The position numbers and the translations under genes are program-made. A stretch of 35,970 nucleotides of DNA from Methanosphaera stadtmanae (GTDB taxonomy: Archaea; Methanobacteriota; Methanobacteria; Methanobacteriales; Methanobacteriaceae): assembly GCA_015062815.1 (NCBI GenBank), contig SUTP01000005.1:1-35970 (forward strand), given 5' to 3'. Below, piece by piece: positions 1-9,274 of this stretch (position 1 is the stretch's first letter; every line of letters begins with the position of its first letter). The notes under the pieces were generated by a model, which was not told where the DNA came from, did no database searches, and worked only from the letters and a program-made list of their open reading frames with translations.

Positions 1-26
1 ATTATTCGATTTCATACGAACTAGAT

Positions 27-39
27 AAAAATATAAATA
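27..39 (+). promoter_or_regulatory. Putative TATA box of hdrA
   Basis: An A/T run reading AAAAATATAAATA matches an archaeal TATA element about 110 bases before the hdrA start. If transcription starts about 25 bases downstream, the leader is about 85 nt. A second candidate TATA (TTTATGAAA, from about 46) lies closer to the gene, so the exact start is uncertain. Called by eye only. Confidence 0.4.
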
Positions 40-147
40 CTATGTTTATGAAACTTTTTATCATAGGATATAATTTGTTGAATTTTTAATAGTTAACAAA
101 ATTTTAAAAATTTGAATTTGAACATCGTAGTCTTATAAGGTGATTTA

Positions 148-2094
148 ATGGCAGAAGAAATACGTATGGGAGTATATGTATGTCATTGTGGAGTTAACAT
201 TGGTGGAGTAGTAGACTGTGCTTCAGTTGCAGAATATGCAAACTCTCTTCCGGATGTTGTAGTAGCACGTGAATACAAATATACTTGTTCAGACCCAGGA
301 CAAGAAATGATACAAGAAGATATTAAAGAATTAAACTTAAACAGAGTAGTTGTAGCAGCATGTAGTCCTCGTTTACACGAACCTACATTCAGAAGATGTG
401 TACAAGAAGCAGGATTAAACCCTTACTTATTTGAATTTGTAAACTTAAGAGAACAAGATTCATGGGTACACGGAGACAACCCTGCAGAAGCAACCAGTAA
501 AGCAAAAGATTTAGTACGTATGGGTATAGCTAAAGCAAGATTATTAAATGCTTTAACCGCACAAACTGTAGATGTTAAAAAAACAGCTATGGTTATTGGT
601 GGTGGAATTGCAGGTATTCAAACCGCTCTTGACTTAGGTGACATGGGATTCAAAACTTACTTAGTTGAAAGAAGACCAACCTTAAGTGGAAGAATGGGAC
701 AATTAGATAAAACTTTCCCTACTCTTGACTGTTCAATGTGTATTTTAGCACCTAAAATGGTAGATGCTGGTAAACACGAAAACATTGAATTATTAGCATA
801 CTCTGAAGTTAAAGATGTAGACGGTTACATAGGTAACTTCACAGTAACAGTAGAGAAAAAAGCAAGATATGTAGATGCTGATGCATGTACCGGTTGTGGA
901 TTATGTCAAGAAGCTTGTCCAATTGAAATAGAAAACTACTTCGATGAAGGAGTAGGTATGGTAAAAGCAGCTTACATTCCATTCCCTCAAGCAGTACCTC
1001 TCGTAGCAACTATTGATAAAGAATACTGTATTGAATGTCACAAATGTGATGAAGCATGTACTATTGGTGCAATTCATCATGATCAAAAACCTGAAGAAAT
1101 TGAACTTGAAATCGGTACAATTGTAGTAGCTACAGGTTACGATCCATTTGACCCAACAGAAAAAGAAGAATACATCTTCGATCAAGCTGAAAACGTAATT
1201 ACAGGTCTCCAAATCGAAAGATACATAAACGCATCAGGACCAACCCAAGGTCACGTAATCCAACCTTCCTCTGGTGAAACACCTAAACGTATAGCATTCA
1301 TCCAATGTGTAGGTTCTCGTGATGAAAAAGTTGGTAACCCATACTGTTCCAGAGTATGTTGTATGTACGCAATGAAAAACGCACAATTATGTATCGACCA
1401 CGAACCAGATACCGAAGTAACAATTTACTACATCGATATCCGTTCATTCGGTAAAGGATACGAAGAATTCTACAGACAATCACAAGAAAAATACGGAATT
1501 AGATTCATCAGAGGTAAAGCAGCTCAACTTATCGAAAACCCTGATAAAACAATCACCGTACGTGCAGAAGATACCTTATTAGGTAAAGCAACTGCATTTA
1601 CTTATGATTTAGTAGTATTATCTGTAGGTTTAGTACCTCCTGAAGGATCTGAAGATTTAAGACAAACTTTAAGTTTATCTAAAAGTGCTGACGGATTCTA
1701 CATGGAAGCTCACCCTAAACTCAGACCTGTTGACACAATGACTGACGGAGTATTCCTTGCTGGAGTAGCACAAGGACCTAAAGATATTCCTGATACAGTA
1801 GCTCAAGCTTCTGGTGCAGCAGCTAGAGCAGCTATTCCTATGATTAAAGGAGAAGTAGAAATCGAACCTATTACTGCAGAAGTTGACAAAGATGTCTGTG
1901 GTGGATGTGAAATTTGTGTTGAATTATGTCCATTCGGAGCAATCACAATGGTTGACGGAAAATCTGACATAAACATAGCATTATGTAAAGGATGTGGAAC
2001 TTGTGTAGGAGCATGTCCAACAGGTGCTTTAAACCAAGCTCACTTCAAAACAGAACAAATCCTTGCTCAAATCGAAGCAGCTTTAGGAAAATAA
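148..2094 (+). CDS. hdrA: CoB-CoM heterodisulfide reductase subunit A (HdrA)
   Basis: Cytoplasmic FAD and iron-sulfur subunit of heterodisulfide reductase, where electrons are bifurcated between ferredoxin and the CoM-S-S-CoB heterodisulfide (family knowledge). The 648-residue protein shows an N-terminal Cys-rich segment (C12, C14), an FAD-binding GGGIAG at about 151-156, the HdrA signature TLDCSMC at about 192-198, two internal ferredoxin motifs (about 247-258 and 294-304; the second lacks the usual Pro after its last Cys) and two C-terminal CxxCxxCxxxCP motifs near 586-625. Length is normal for the family. All visible cluster positions are Cys and no in-frame TGA suggests selenocysteine. 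The start ATG follows GGTGAT with a 3-nt spacer. hdrB, hdrC and mvh genes are not adjacent, and the gene appears monocistronic, with its own leader and a hairpin after the stop. Confidence 0.97.
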   Translation: MAEEIRMGVYVCHCGVNIGGVVDCASVAEYANSLPDVVVAREYKYTCSDPGQEMIQEDIKELNLNRVVVAACSPRLHEPTFRRCVQEAGLNPYLFEFVNLREQDSWVHGDNPAEATSKAKDLVRMGIAKARLLNALTAQTVDVKKTAMVIGGGIAGIQTALDLGDMGFKTYLVERRPTLSGRMGQLDKTFPTLDCSMCILAPKMVDAGKHENIELLAYSEVKDVDGYIGNFTVTVEKKARYVDADACTGCGLCQEACPIEIENYFDEGVGMVKAAYIPFPQAVPLVATIDKEYCIECHKCDEACTIGAIHHDQKPEEIELEIGTIVVATGYDPFDPTEKEEYIFDQAENVITGLQIERYINASGPTQGHVIQPSSGETPKRIAFIQCVGSRDEKVGNPYCSRVCCMYAMKNAQLCIDHEPDTEVTIYYIDIRSFGKGYEEFYRQSQEKYGIRFIRGKAAQLIENPDKTITVRAEDTLLGKATAFTYDLVVLSVGLVPPEGSEDLRQTLSLSKSADGFYMEAHPKLRPVDTMTDGVFLAGVAQGPKDIPDTVAQASGAAARAAIPMIKGEVEIEPITAEVDKDVCGGCEICVELCPFGAITMVDGKSDINIALCKGCGTCVGACPTGALNQAHFKTEQILAQIEAALGK

Positions 2095-2114
2095 TACCAT
2101 TTGTTCATGGTTAG

Positions 2115-2136
2115 TAATGAGGGATTTCCCTCATTA
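2115..2136 (+). terminator. Hairpin terminator after hdrA
   Basis: Perfect 9-bp inverted repeat TAATGAGGG / CCCTCATTA with a 4-nt ATTT loop, starting 20 bases after the hdrA stop and followed by T-rich sequence. It is much more GC-rich than its surroundings, which supports function. The T-tract is short, so it could be an mRNA 3'-end stabiliser rather than a true terminator. Confidence 0.6.
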
Positions 2137-2243
2137 TTTACTCTTTAAATCATCACCAACTATTTTTAAAAAATTTTTATCATAATTATTTTTGAAATAT
2201 TTTCGTATAATAATACAATAAAGTAATTATAACATTAAAAATA

Positions 2244-2258
2244 AAACTTATAATATAA
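2244..2258 (+). promoter_or_regulatory. Putative glyA TATA box
   Basis: AAACTTATAATATAA lies about 80 bases before the chosen glyA start. The whole 2137-2334 gap is nearly pure A/T, so several other TATA-like stretches exist. I see no RNA gene or ORF in this gap. Confidence 0.3.
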
Positions 2259-2334
2259 TAAGATATTTTTTAATATCACGATTATTTTAATCATTAAAAT
2301 AAATACATTGAATCTTATCGTGGAGGATTTAGAT

Positions 2335-3603
2335 TTGTCTAATTTAGAACAAGCACAAGAAATTAAAAATTTAACGAAGGAACACCATAAATGGATGAAA
2401 GATAGTTTAAATTTAATTGCTAGTGAAAATATAACTAGTAGAGCTGTACGTGAAGCAGTAGCATCTGATTTATCACATAGATATGCAGAAGGTTTACCTG
2501 GTGAAAGATTATATGAAGGATGCACCTATATTGATGCTATTGAAGAAAAAACCATTGAATTATCAAAACAATTATTTGGTGCAGAACATGTAAATGTACA
2601 ACCAACTTCTGGTGTAACAGCAAATCTTGCAGCATTCTTTTGTGTAGCAGATCCAGGAGATAGAATTTTATCAATTAATGTACCTGAAGGAGGACACATT
2701 AGCCATGCTAGTGTAAGTGCAGCAGGTATTCGTGGATTAAAAATATCCTCTGTTCCTATGAATCAAGATGAAATGAATGTGGATATGGATAAACTTGCAG
2801 CAAAAATAAGAGAAAAAGAACCTAAAGCAGTAGTTCTTGGTGGAAGTTTATTCTTATTCCCTCATCCAGTAAAAGAAACTGTAGAAGTTGCTAAAGAGGT
2901 AGGTGCAAGAGTTATTTATGATGGAGCTCACGTTTTAGGATTAAATGCTGGAAAACAATTCCAAGATCCTGTAGCTGAAGGTGCTGATGTTGTAACTGGT
3001 AGTACTCATAAAACATTCCCTGGACCACAAGGTGGTATAATACTTTGTAAAGAAGAATTAGGAAGAAGAATGGATCACAGAGTATTCCCTGGTGTAGTAA
3101 GTAACCATCATCTTCATCACATGGCTGGTTTAGGTATTGCTACTGCTGAAATGTTAGAATTTGGTGAAGATTATGCTGCACAGACTGTTAAAAATGCTAA
3201 AGCTTTAGCAGAAAGCTTATGTGAATTAGGATTCAATGTACTTTGTGAAGATTTAGGATTTACAGAATCTCATCAAGTTGTTATGGATGTATCAAACTTA
3301 GGTGACGTAGCTAAAATGACAAAAACATTACAAAGTAACAATATTATCTTAAACAAAAACTTACTTCCATGGGATGATGTGAATAATAGTGCAGATCCAT
3401 CTGGTATTAGAATGGGTTCACAGGAATTAACACATCGTGGATTCAAAGAAGACAACATGAAAGATGTTGCAAACTTCATAAAACAAGTATTAATGGATGG
3501 CAAAGATGTAACTCAAGATGTTATTGATTACATGCAAGATTATACTACTGTTCATTATGCATTTGATGACGGACTTGAAGGTTATGATTATATAGAATTT
3601 TAA
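2335..3603 (+). CDS. glyA: Serine hydroxymethyltransferase (GlyA)
   Basis: PLP enzyme interconverting serine and glycine with transfer of a one-carbon unit, in methanogens to tetrahydromethanopterin (family knowledge). The PLP lysine lies in the STHKT motif (about residue 226), followed by a FPGPQGG loop. The N-terminal SLNLIASEN and [15 protein letters not shown] motifs are typical. I choose the TTG at 2335 because GGAGGATT sits 6 bases upstream, giving 422 residues in line with archaeal GlyA; an in-frame TTG at 2308 would add nine residues but lacks a ribosome site. A T-run follows the stop near 3628. The next gene starts 70 bases later with unrelated function. Confidence 0.95.
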   Translation: MSNLEQAQEIKNLTKEHHKWMKDSLNLIASENITSRAVREAVASDLSHRYAEGLPGERLYEGCTYIDAIEEKTIELSKQLFGAEHVNVQPTSGVTANLAAFFCVADPGDRILSINVPEGGHISHASVSAAGIRGLKISSVPMNQDEMNVDMDKLAAKIREKEPKAVVLGGSLFLFPHPVKETVEVAKEVGARVIYDGAHVLGLNAGKQFQDPVAEGADVVTGSTHKTFPGPQGGIILCKEELGRRMDHRVFPGVVSNHHLHHMAGLGIATAEMLEFGEDYAAQTVKNAKALAESLCELGFNVLCEDLGFTESHQVVMDVSNLGDVAKMTKTLQSNNIILNKNLLPWDDVNNSADPSGIRMGSQELTHRGFKEDNMKDVANFIKQVLMDGKDVTQDVIDYMQDYTTVHYAFDDGLEGYDYIEF

Positions 3604-3673
3604 TTTAGATATAATTCTATATTAATTCTTTTTTTGATTATTATCTTCTATTTTTTTAGTCTCAGGTAGAAAA

Positions 3674-5800
3674 ATGAGTAATATAAAACAATATGCAATA
3701 ACAATACTAAAAACGGTGTTATTATTTATTTTAGAAATAAATATTGTTTATGTAGTTACTTATTACCTTGGAGGACTTGTTAATGCCGATTATGCAACTG
3801 TATCATTAATTGTACTTTTTTTAGCTTTAGTTAATGCATTATTATGGCCTGTTATTTCTTATTTTTCACTCAGATTCATAGTATTCACATTGGGATTAGG
3901 TACGTTTTTGATTGATGGTTTGTTCCTAGTGTTATTAAGTAATTATGTACCTGGTTTGGTTATAGAGGGATGGGGTATTTTTTCAGTCCCTTTACTTATA
4001 GGTGTTGTTGATTCTATTCTTTTAATAATTTTAGGAATGGATAATAAGAATTATTACTTCATGTATCTTCTTAAAAAGATTTTAAATAATCAAAATAAGG
4101 ATGTATCTGATAAACCGGGATTTATTTTCTTAGAGATTGATGGTTTATCAAAAGATATTTTAGAAAAAGCATTAAAAAATGGTGATATGCCTACTTTGAA
4201 TAAATGGATTAAAAATGGTTCTCATAACTTAACTGGCTGGGAGACTGATTTATCATCTCAAACAAGTGCATCTCAAGCTGGAATTTTACATGGGAATAAT
4301 GATAATATTCCTGCTTTTAGATGGGTTGAAAAAGAAAATGGTAATAAAATAGTTTCATCTAATTCTGGTGGTGATGCAAGTAGGATTGAATCAAATATAT
4401 CTGATGGTAATGGTTTATTAAGTTATCATGGTGCTAGTAGAGCTAATCTATTTTCAGGTGATGCAGAAGATACTATCTTGACATTTAGTGATTTTAATTC
4501 ATTGTATAAATTATATAGTCCGTCATGGTATTATTTCTTCTTTACTCCATTTATAACTGCTAAAATTATGGTATTGGTGCTTTGGGATTTTTTATTAGAG
4601 TTTATTTCACGGATAAGGCATTTAGTACTTAATATTAAACCAAGATTAACTTTCAGAGGTTTATCTTATTATGTATCAAGGGCAGGAGCAAATGTTGTAG
4701 TAAGGGAAATGACTACTATTTCACTTATTGGGGATATTTATTCAGGTCAGTTTGATACAATATATGCAACATACATGGGTTATGATGAAATTGCCCATCA
4801 TTCAGGAATTGATGATTATGATGCTTTTTATAGCCTTAAGCAGATAGATAAACAGTTTGGTGATATCGAAAATGCTATAAATGAGTCTAAAAGGGATTAT
4901 AATATCATTATTCTTTCTGATCATGGTCAATCTAATGGTCCTACATTCAAACAAAAGTATGGTTTAACTTTAAATGATTTGGTTGAAGATAATTTACCTG
5001 ACAATATAACTGTTCACAGCATATTACATTCTAATGATGATCATTTTACTAACACCATTCTATTTAAACCTTCTGTTGATTATGGAAGAGATACATATAA
5101 CACTGCTAGGGGTCATCTTAGAGAAGTCTCTTCTAAATTTAAAGATGCTTTACCTTTAGATAATATTGATGATAAACGTGAATTGCTGAATAATAAAATA
5201 AAATTTAGTGATAGATTAAATAATTTATTTGAAAAATATGACTTGGACTTAAAACTTTCAGATAATGAAATAGTTACTGATGAAATGGCTCAAACTATTG
5301 TTTTGGCTTCAGGTAATCTGGGTTTAATTTATTTTACGGACTGGTCAAATAGATTAACCTATGAACAAATAGAAGATGCCTTTCCAGATTTAATTACTAG
5401 TTTAGCTAATCATCCAGGTATAGGTTTTATAATGGTAAATTCTTATATTTATGGTACTATGGTAATGTCAGGGGACAATGTTTATTATCTGGATGATGAT
5501 ACATTGGAAGGTGAGCCATTTTTAGATAAGTTTGGTAAAAATGTGGTTGAACATTTAAAACGTACTGACAAATTTAATCACGTACCGGACATATTAGTAA
5601 GCAGTGATTATGATGAAGAAAATGATGAAGTTTATGCTTTTGAAGAATTAATAGGTAGTCATGGGGGAGTCGGTGGAACTCAGCAAAAACCATTCATACT
5701 CTACCCAAGCGATTGGTCATTAAATGAGCAATTGATTGGTTCTATTCAGGTACATAAATTCTTTAAAAAAGAGTTATTGAATGCATGGAATAAGAATTAA
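3674..5800 (+). CDS. Membrane-anchored type I phosphodiesterase / alkaline-phosphatase superfamily protein with holin-like N-terminus
   Basis: The 708-residue protein begins with about four hydrophobic helices (roughly 7-35, 44-62, 68-92, 103-122) resembling the 4-TM phage-holin superfamily IV domain found fused to enzymes in many prokaryotes. From about 148 it resembles the nucleotide pyrophosphatase/phosphodiesterase fold. Probable metal and catalytic residues are D156 in FLEIDG, T197 in SSQTSAS, D371/H375 in YDEIAHH, D416/H417 in LSDHG and H663 in GSHGG. A further hydrophobic stretch at about 284-310 interrupts the catalytic domain and may dip into the membrane. The substrate is unknown; a phosphodiester of the envelope, such as a lipid or polyprenyl phosphate, is only an inference. 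Its stop overlaps the stop of the convergent minus-strand gene. Confidence 0.75.
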   Translation: MSNIKQYAITILKTVLLFILEINIVYVVTYYLGGLVNADYATVSLIVLFLALVNALLWPVISYFSLRFIVFTLGLGTFLIDGLFLVLLSNYVPGLVIEGWGIFSVPLLIGVVDSILLIILGMDNKNYYFMYLLKKILNNQNKDVSDKPGFIFLEIDGLSKDILEKALKNGDMPTLNKWIKNGSHNLTGWETDLSSQTSASQAGILHGNNDNIPAFRWVEKENGNKIVSSNSGGDASRIESNISDGNGLLSYHGASRANLFSGDAEDTILTFSDFNSLYKLYSPSWYYFFFTPFITAKIMVLVLWDFLLEFISRIRHLVLNIKPRLTFRGLSYYVSRAGANVVVREMTTISLIGDIYSGQFDTIYATYMGYDEIAHHSGIDDYDAFYSLKQIDKQFGDIENAINESKRDYNIIILSDHGQSNGPTFKQKYGLTLNDLVEDNLPDNITVHSILHSNDDHFTNTILFKPSVDYGRDTYNTARGHLREVSSKFKDALPLDNIDDKRELLNNKIKFSDRLNNLFEKYDLDLKLSDNEIVTDEMAQTIVLASGNLGLIYFTDWSNRLTYEQIEDAFPDLITSLANHPGIGFIMVNSYIYGTMVMSGDNVYYLDDDTLEGEPFLDKFGKNVVEHLKRTDKFNHVPDILVSSDYDEENDEVYAFEELIGSHGGVGGTQQKPFILYPSDWSLNEQLIGSIQVHKFFKKELLNAWNKN

Positions 5801-6501
5801 TTCTCATTCTTTATTTTTTCTTTAAGTTCGTTGATTGAATAAACTGTTGTTATATTTTCAATTGAATCTAATTTTTTTGTATTTTCAACGTCTATGTGTC
5901 TGATGTATAATGATATTTCTTTATCAGTTATAACTGCATCATATTTACATGTATCTTCACATTTTTTACATCCAATACATAGTTTGGTATCAATGTTAGG
6001 TGGATTTATAGCATCTGTTGGACAGTTTATTTTTGCATAACATATTTCACATAGTTGACATAATCTTTTATCAATATATGGGGGTAAATGTGTAATAGTT
6101 TTTCCTTCTTTTTTATCTGTTGGTAAAATTAATACGGGTATTTCACCTTTACCTGCCTGTGCCACAACATTTGTTATAAGTGTATCTGCAATTCCATGAA
6201 CAATTTTTGCAACAGTATTGGCAGTAGTTGGAGCTATAACAATCAAATCATATTTTTGATGTGTTAACTTACCACTTAAAGGGTATGAATAAGCTTCATC
6301 TTCATCATAAACAATTTTATTATGTGAATTTTTCTTAACTATTGATTGTATCCAATTATTATAACCATATAATTGTATTACTTCACGACCTGATCTGGAA
6401 AAGATAATAGTAACTTTATTATCTGATGAAATTCTTTCTAGTTCTTCAATACTTTCTTTTAGTAAATCTCCAGCTCCGGTTATGCCCCACATTATTTTCA
6501 T
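5797..6501 (-). CDS. DmrX-like flavoprotein (probable dihydromethanopterin reductase, acceptor) with 2x[4Fe-4S]
   Basis: Resembles the archaeal MJ0208/DmrX flavoprotein family, whose characterised member reduces dihydromethanopterin to tetrahydromethanopterin, the last step in making the C1 carrier. Residues 1-130 form a flavodoxin/flavoprotein-type Rossmann domain (GITGAG at about 6-11, IAPTTANT at about 89-96, a pattern of FMN-binding flavoproteins). Residues 148-190 hold two ferredoxin motifs: C148, C151, C154, C160 (last spacing five rather than three) and C175, C178, C181, C185. It is last in a minus-strand operon after a metallophosphoesterase (4-base gap) and a DUF192 gene. The start ATG has only a weak AGGTTTG upstream and probably relies on coupling. 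Exact substrate is inferred from family. Confidence 0.75.
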   Translation of the reverse strand: MKIMWGITGAGDLLKESIEELERISSDNKVTIIFSRSGREVIQLYGYNNWIQSIVKKNSHNKIVYDEDEAYSYPLSGKLTHQKYDLIVIAPTTANTVAKIVHGIADTLITNVVAQAGKGEIPVLILPTDKKEGKTITHLPPYIDKRLCQLCEICYAKINCPTDAINPPNIDTKLCIGCKKCEDTCKYDAVITDKEISLYIRHIDVENTKKLDSIENITTVYSINELKEKIKNEN

Positions 6502-6505
6502 TTTT

Positions 6506-7378
6506 TCAAACCTTTTTTAATTTTATTTCAGTTATTTCGGGTGGACAATTAATCCTATACCAAAAAGCATTAGTTCCTATACCTCTATTTGTATATTGTA
6601 TCATATTATTTACTTTATAAGCTCCTGAAGGATATTTCAGGAAGTTTTTTCCTCTAATAGGTGAACCTAATTTAGGTATTGTTAGCTGACCACCATGACT
6701 GTGTCCGGACAACTGTAATATGAATGGATAATACTTTGAGGTAGTATCAGCAAAATCTGGTTCATGAGCAAGCATAATAGCTGGAAAATCATTATCAATT
6801 TTTTTAAGAACTTTATTTATATCATCTTGTCCAACAGTTATACTGTCTACACCAGCTATTTGAAGCTTATCTTCATTTTTTTCAATAGTATATACATCAT
6901 TATTAAGGTTAACTATACCAACGTTTTCCATTACTTTTGAAATTTCTTTTGGCATAGTCCAATGATCATGATTTCCAAGTACGGAGAATATTCCATCTGC
7001 TGATTGTAATTTACCAAGACATTCACTTAATTCATCTAAATATTTTTTTGCCTCATAGGATACATAATCTCCTGTTAATGCAATAATATCAGGATTAAGA
7101 TTATTTATAAGAGAAACTACGCCATCCAGTTTATTTTTGTTAATCCATTGACCTAAATGAATATCACTTACTTGAACAATTTTATAATTATCAAAAGAGT
7201 CTCCAATCATATTGGTTTTAAGAATAATTGGCACTATTTCATATTCATCTTCTTTAAAATTTCCACGATGAAGTTTGTCCCGGGTATTGTTCATAATATT
7301 TTGTATTTTACTTTTTGCAACAATTGAATTAGGGGCTTGTTTACTATATTCCTTGCCATCATCAGAATTTTCTTTCAT
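6506..7378 (-). CDS. Calcineurin-like metallophosphoesterase (YaeI/YkuE-like)
   Basis: A dinuclear-metal phosphoesterase, with all metal motifs present in order: VSDIHLG (about residue 70), TGDYVS (about 102), GNHDHW (about 135), AHEPDF (about 204) and GHSHGG (about 225). It resembles YaeI/YkuE-type phosphodiesterases, but has a hydrophilic N-terminus instead of the usual membrane anchor, so it is probably cytoplasmic. I choose the ATG at 7378 because GTGAT lies 4 bases upstream, matching the spacing at other genes here; GTG at 7387 and ATG at 7384 are alternatives. With this start it overlaps the upstream DUF192 gene by 17 bases, so translation is probably coupled. The substrate cannot be deduced. 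Confidence 0.85.
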   Translation of the reverse strand: MKENSDDGKEYSKQAPNSIVAKSKIQNIMNNTRDKLHRGNFKEDEYEIVPIILKTNMIGDSFDNYKIVQVSDIHLGQWINKNKLDGVVSLINNLNPDIIALTGDYVSYEAKKYLDELSECLGKLQSADGIFSVLGNHDHWTMPKEISKVMENVGIVNLNNDVYTIEKNEDKLQIAGVDSITVGQDDINKVLKKIDNDFPAIMLAHEPDFADTTSKYYPFILQLSGHSHGGQLTIPKLGSPIRGKNFLKYPSGAYKVNNMIQYTNRGIGTNAFWYRINCPPEITEIKLKKV

Positions 7379-7736
7379 GTCCATCACTTATTGATATTTT
7401 TGTATTTAATGATATATCATACTTATTTATACTACCTTCAGGTAATTCAATAATGTATTTTATATTTCCTTTTTTTGGTAAATATATTTTCCATGGTTTT
7501 AAAGTAGTAATTTCCTGTACACACATATTTTTATTAATGTAAATTAAGTCAATAGTTTTTCTCATAAAACACGTGTGTATAGAAGATAAATATTTATTGG
7601 CATATTTCTGTTTGAATAATAGGCCATTGAATTGTTTTTGACCCATTAAACCTATTAATTTTTTTAGAAAACTTGATGCACATTCAAGTTTTATGAATTT
7701 TTCATTTTGTTTATAATAAAAAGTAATTTTATACAT
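7362..7736 (-). CDS. DUF192 family protein
   Basis: A 124-residue protein with DUF192 hallmarks: LIGLMG near residue 28, SIHTCFMRKTIDLIYIN near 52-68, LKPWK near 80 and IELPEGSI near 95. The family's function is unknown. No signal peptide or membrane anchor is visible, although many bacterial members are exported. It is first in the minus-strand operon with the metallophosphoesterase and the DmrX-like gene. There is no ribosome-binding site before the ATG, and a TATA box lies about 29 bases upstream, so the transcript may be leaderless. Confidence 0.85.
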   Translation of the reverse strand: MYKITFYYKQNEKFIKLECASSFLKKLIGLMGQKQFNGLLFKQKYANKYLSSIHTCFMRKTIDLIYINKNMCVQEITTLKPWKIYLPKKGNIKYIIELPEGSINKYDISLNTKISISDGHERKF

Positions 7737-7759
7737 AACTGTTTAGTATTATTTATAAT

Positions 7760-7769
7760 CTTTATAAAT
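7760..7769 (-). promoter_or_regulatory. TATA box of the DUF192-metallophosphoesterase-DmrX operon
   Basis: Read on the minus strand as ATTTATAAAG, centred about 29 bases before the DUF192 ATG. That distance would put the transcription start within a few bases of the start codon. Confidence 0.45.
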
Positions 7770-7881
7770 ATTATTTTTTTTGATTAGAATTATCTATCTT
7801 ATTTTCAAAATGATTTATACTTAATTAATTGTTTCCTACCCAAACTATTAAAAAAAAATATTAAATATTTGGCTACAAATA

Positions 7882-7901
7882 TATAATATAGCTATATTAT
7901 A
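7882..7901. repeat. 20-bp perfect palindrome upstream of mat promoter
   Basis: TATAATATAGCTATATTATA is self-complementary over all 20 bases. It lies 14 bases before the mat TATA box within the 290-base divergent region 7737-8026. A dimeric repressor or activator operator is plausible, but A/T-rich DNA gives weak palindromes easily. Apart from promoters I see nothing else in this gap. Confidence 0.45.
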
Positions 7902-7915
7902 AATAAAAAATCATA

Positions 7916-7943
7916 TTTATAAAATTTTTAATAGGATATAATT
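7916..7943 (+). promoter_or_regulatory. mat promoter (TATA box plus conserved downstream element)
   Basis: TTTATAAAA at 7916-7924 is followed by ATAGGATATAATT at 7931-7943, which would cover the expected transcription start region. The same 13-mer occurs at 63-75 in front of hdrA. The leader to the mat start would be about 80 nt. Confidence 0.5.
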
Positions 7944-8026
7944 ATTTTAAAATTATTTCAAAAATGAGGATTATTTTTAATAAATTCATAATCATTTTTT
8001 TAATATAAATTTTAAGAGGTGTTACA

Positions 8027-9250
8027 ATGAGAAATATAAGAATAGAAAAAGCATTACAAAGACCAGTCGAACAAGATGAATTAGAAGTAGTCGAAAGAAA
8101 AGGATTGGGTCATCCAGACAGTATAAGTGATGGAATTGGGGAATCTGTAAGTAGAGCTCTATCAAAAGCATACAAAGAAGAAGTAGGTCATGTATTACAC
8201 CACAATACTGATGAAATACAAATAACTGCGGGAGAATCAGATCCAAAATTTGGTGGTGGACAAATAATCAAACCTATACAAATATTATTAACTGGAAGAG
8301 CAGCAACAGAATTCAAATTACCAAATGGTAAATCACAAAAAATAGGTGTGGACAGTATTGCAATAAAAGCTGCAAAAGAATATTTAAGAGATACAATAAT
8401 AAACTTGGATGTTGATTATGGTACAGTAGTTGAATGTAAAATAGGACAAGGATCTGCTGACTTAACAGATGTATTTGACAGAGAAACAACAGTTCCTTCA
8501 TCAAATGATACCTCATTTGGTGTAGGTTTTGCACCATTTACACAAACAGAAAAATTAGTTCTTGAAACAGAACATTTACTAAATTCAAAAGACTTCAAGA
8601 AAAAATACCCTATGGTAGGTGAAGATATTAAAGTAATGGGATTAAGAGAAAATGATCAAGTTACTTTAACTGTAGCAATGGCTTTTGTTTCAAAATATGT
8701 CAATGACAGAGACGAATACCTCAATTTAAAAGATGAATTCAAAAATATCATAGCAGATAATGCACCAAACTACACAGATATGGGCGTAGATGTATTAATT
8801 AACACAGCTGATGACGAAAGCGTAAAAGATGAATCAGGATACTACTTAACTGTAACAGGAACAAGTGCAGAAATGGGGGATGATGGTTCAGTAGGAAGAG
8901 GAAATAGATCCAATGGTTTAATAACACCAAACAGACCAATGTCCATGGAAGCAACTTCTGGTAAAAATCCAATTAATCACGTTGGTAAAATCTACAATTT
9001 ATTATCCAACCAAATAACTCAGGAAATAGCACAGGATGTTGAAGGAGTAAGAAACGTTGAAATGATTATATTAAGTCAAATAGGTAAACCTATTGATCAG
9101 CCAAGAACCGCAACAGCACGTATACAAACACAAGAAGGATACAAAATAGAAGACGTAGAACAAGATGTAAGTAGAATCATTGATAAATGGTTAGAAAACA
9201 TCACAGATATTCAAGATTTCTTACTTGAAGAAAAAATAAGAACATTTTAG
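8027..9250 (+). CDS. mat: Archaeal S-adenosylmethionine synthetase
   Basis: Makes S-adenosylmethionine from methionine and ATP, supplying the methyl donor for the corrin and other methyltransferases in the window. The protein belongs to the distinct archaeal MAT family (AdoMet_Synthase), recognisable from [17 protein letters not shown] near the N-terminus, a central [11 protein letters not shown], and [20 protein letters not shown] near 285-304. At 407 residues it is of normal family length. The ATG follows GAGGTG with a 5-nt spacer. It is transcribed alone: a palindrome and TATA box lie upstream and a strong hairpin covers the stop codon. Confidence 0.97.
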   Translation: MRNIRIEKALQRPVEQDELEVVERKGLGHPDSISDGIGESVSRALSKAYKEEVGHVLHHNTDEIQITAGESDPKFGGGQIIKPIQILLTGRAATEFKLPNGKSQKIGVDSIAIKAAKEYLRDTIINLDVDYGTVVECKIGQGSADLTDVFDRETTVPSSNDTSFGVGFAPFTQTEKLVLETEHLLNSKDFKKKYPMVGEDIKVMGLRENDQVTLTVAMAFVSKYVNDRDEYLNLKDEFKNIIADNAPNYTDMGVDVLINTADDESVKDESGYYLTVTGTSAEMGDDGSVGRGNRSNGLITPNRPMSMEATSGKNPINHVGKIYNLLSNQITQEIAQDVEGVRNVEMIILSQIGKPIDQPRTATARIQTQEGYKIEDVEQDVSRIIDKWLENITDIQDFLLEEKIRTF

Positions 9251-9274
9251 GGTAAAACCCCTAACTTTTTTTTT
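9247..9274 (+). terminator. Hairpin plus U-tract terminator of mat
   Basis: TTAGGG / CCCTAA arms (9247-9252, 9259-9264) with a 6-nt loop, followed by C and nine T residues. The left arm contains the mat stop codon TAG. It looks like a bacterial-style intrinsic terminator and ends at the stop of the convergent gene. Confidence 0.75.
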
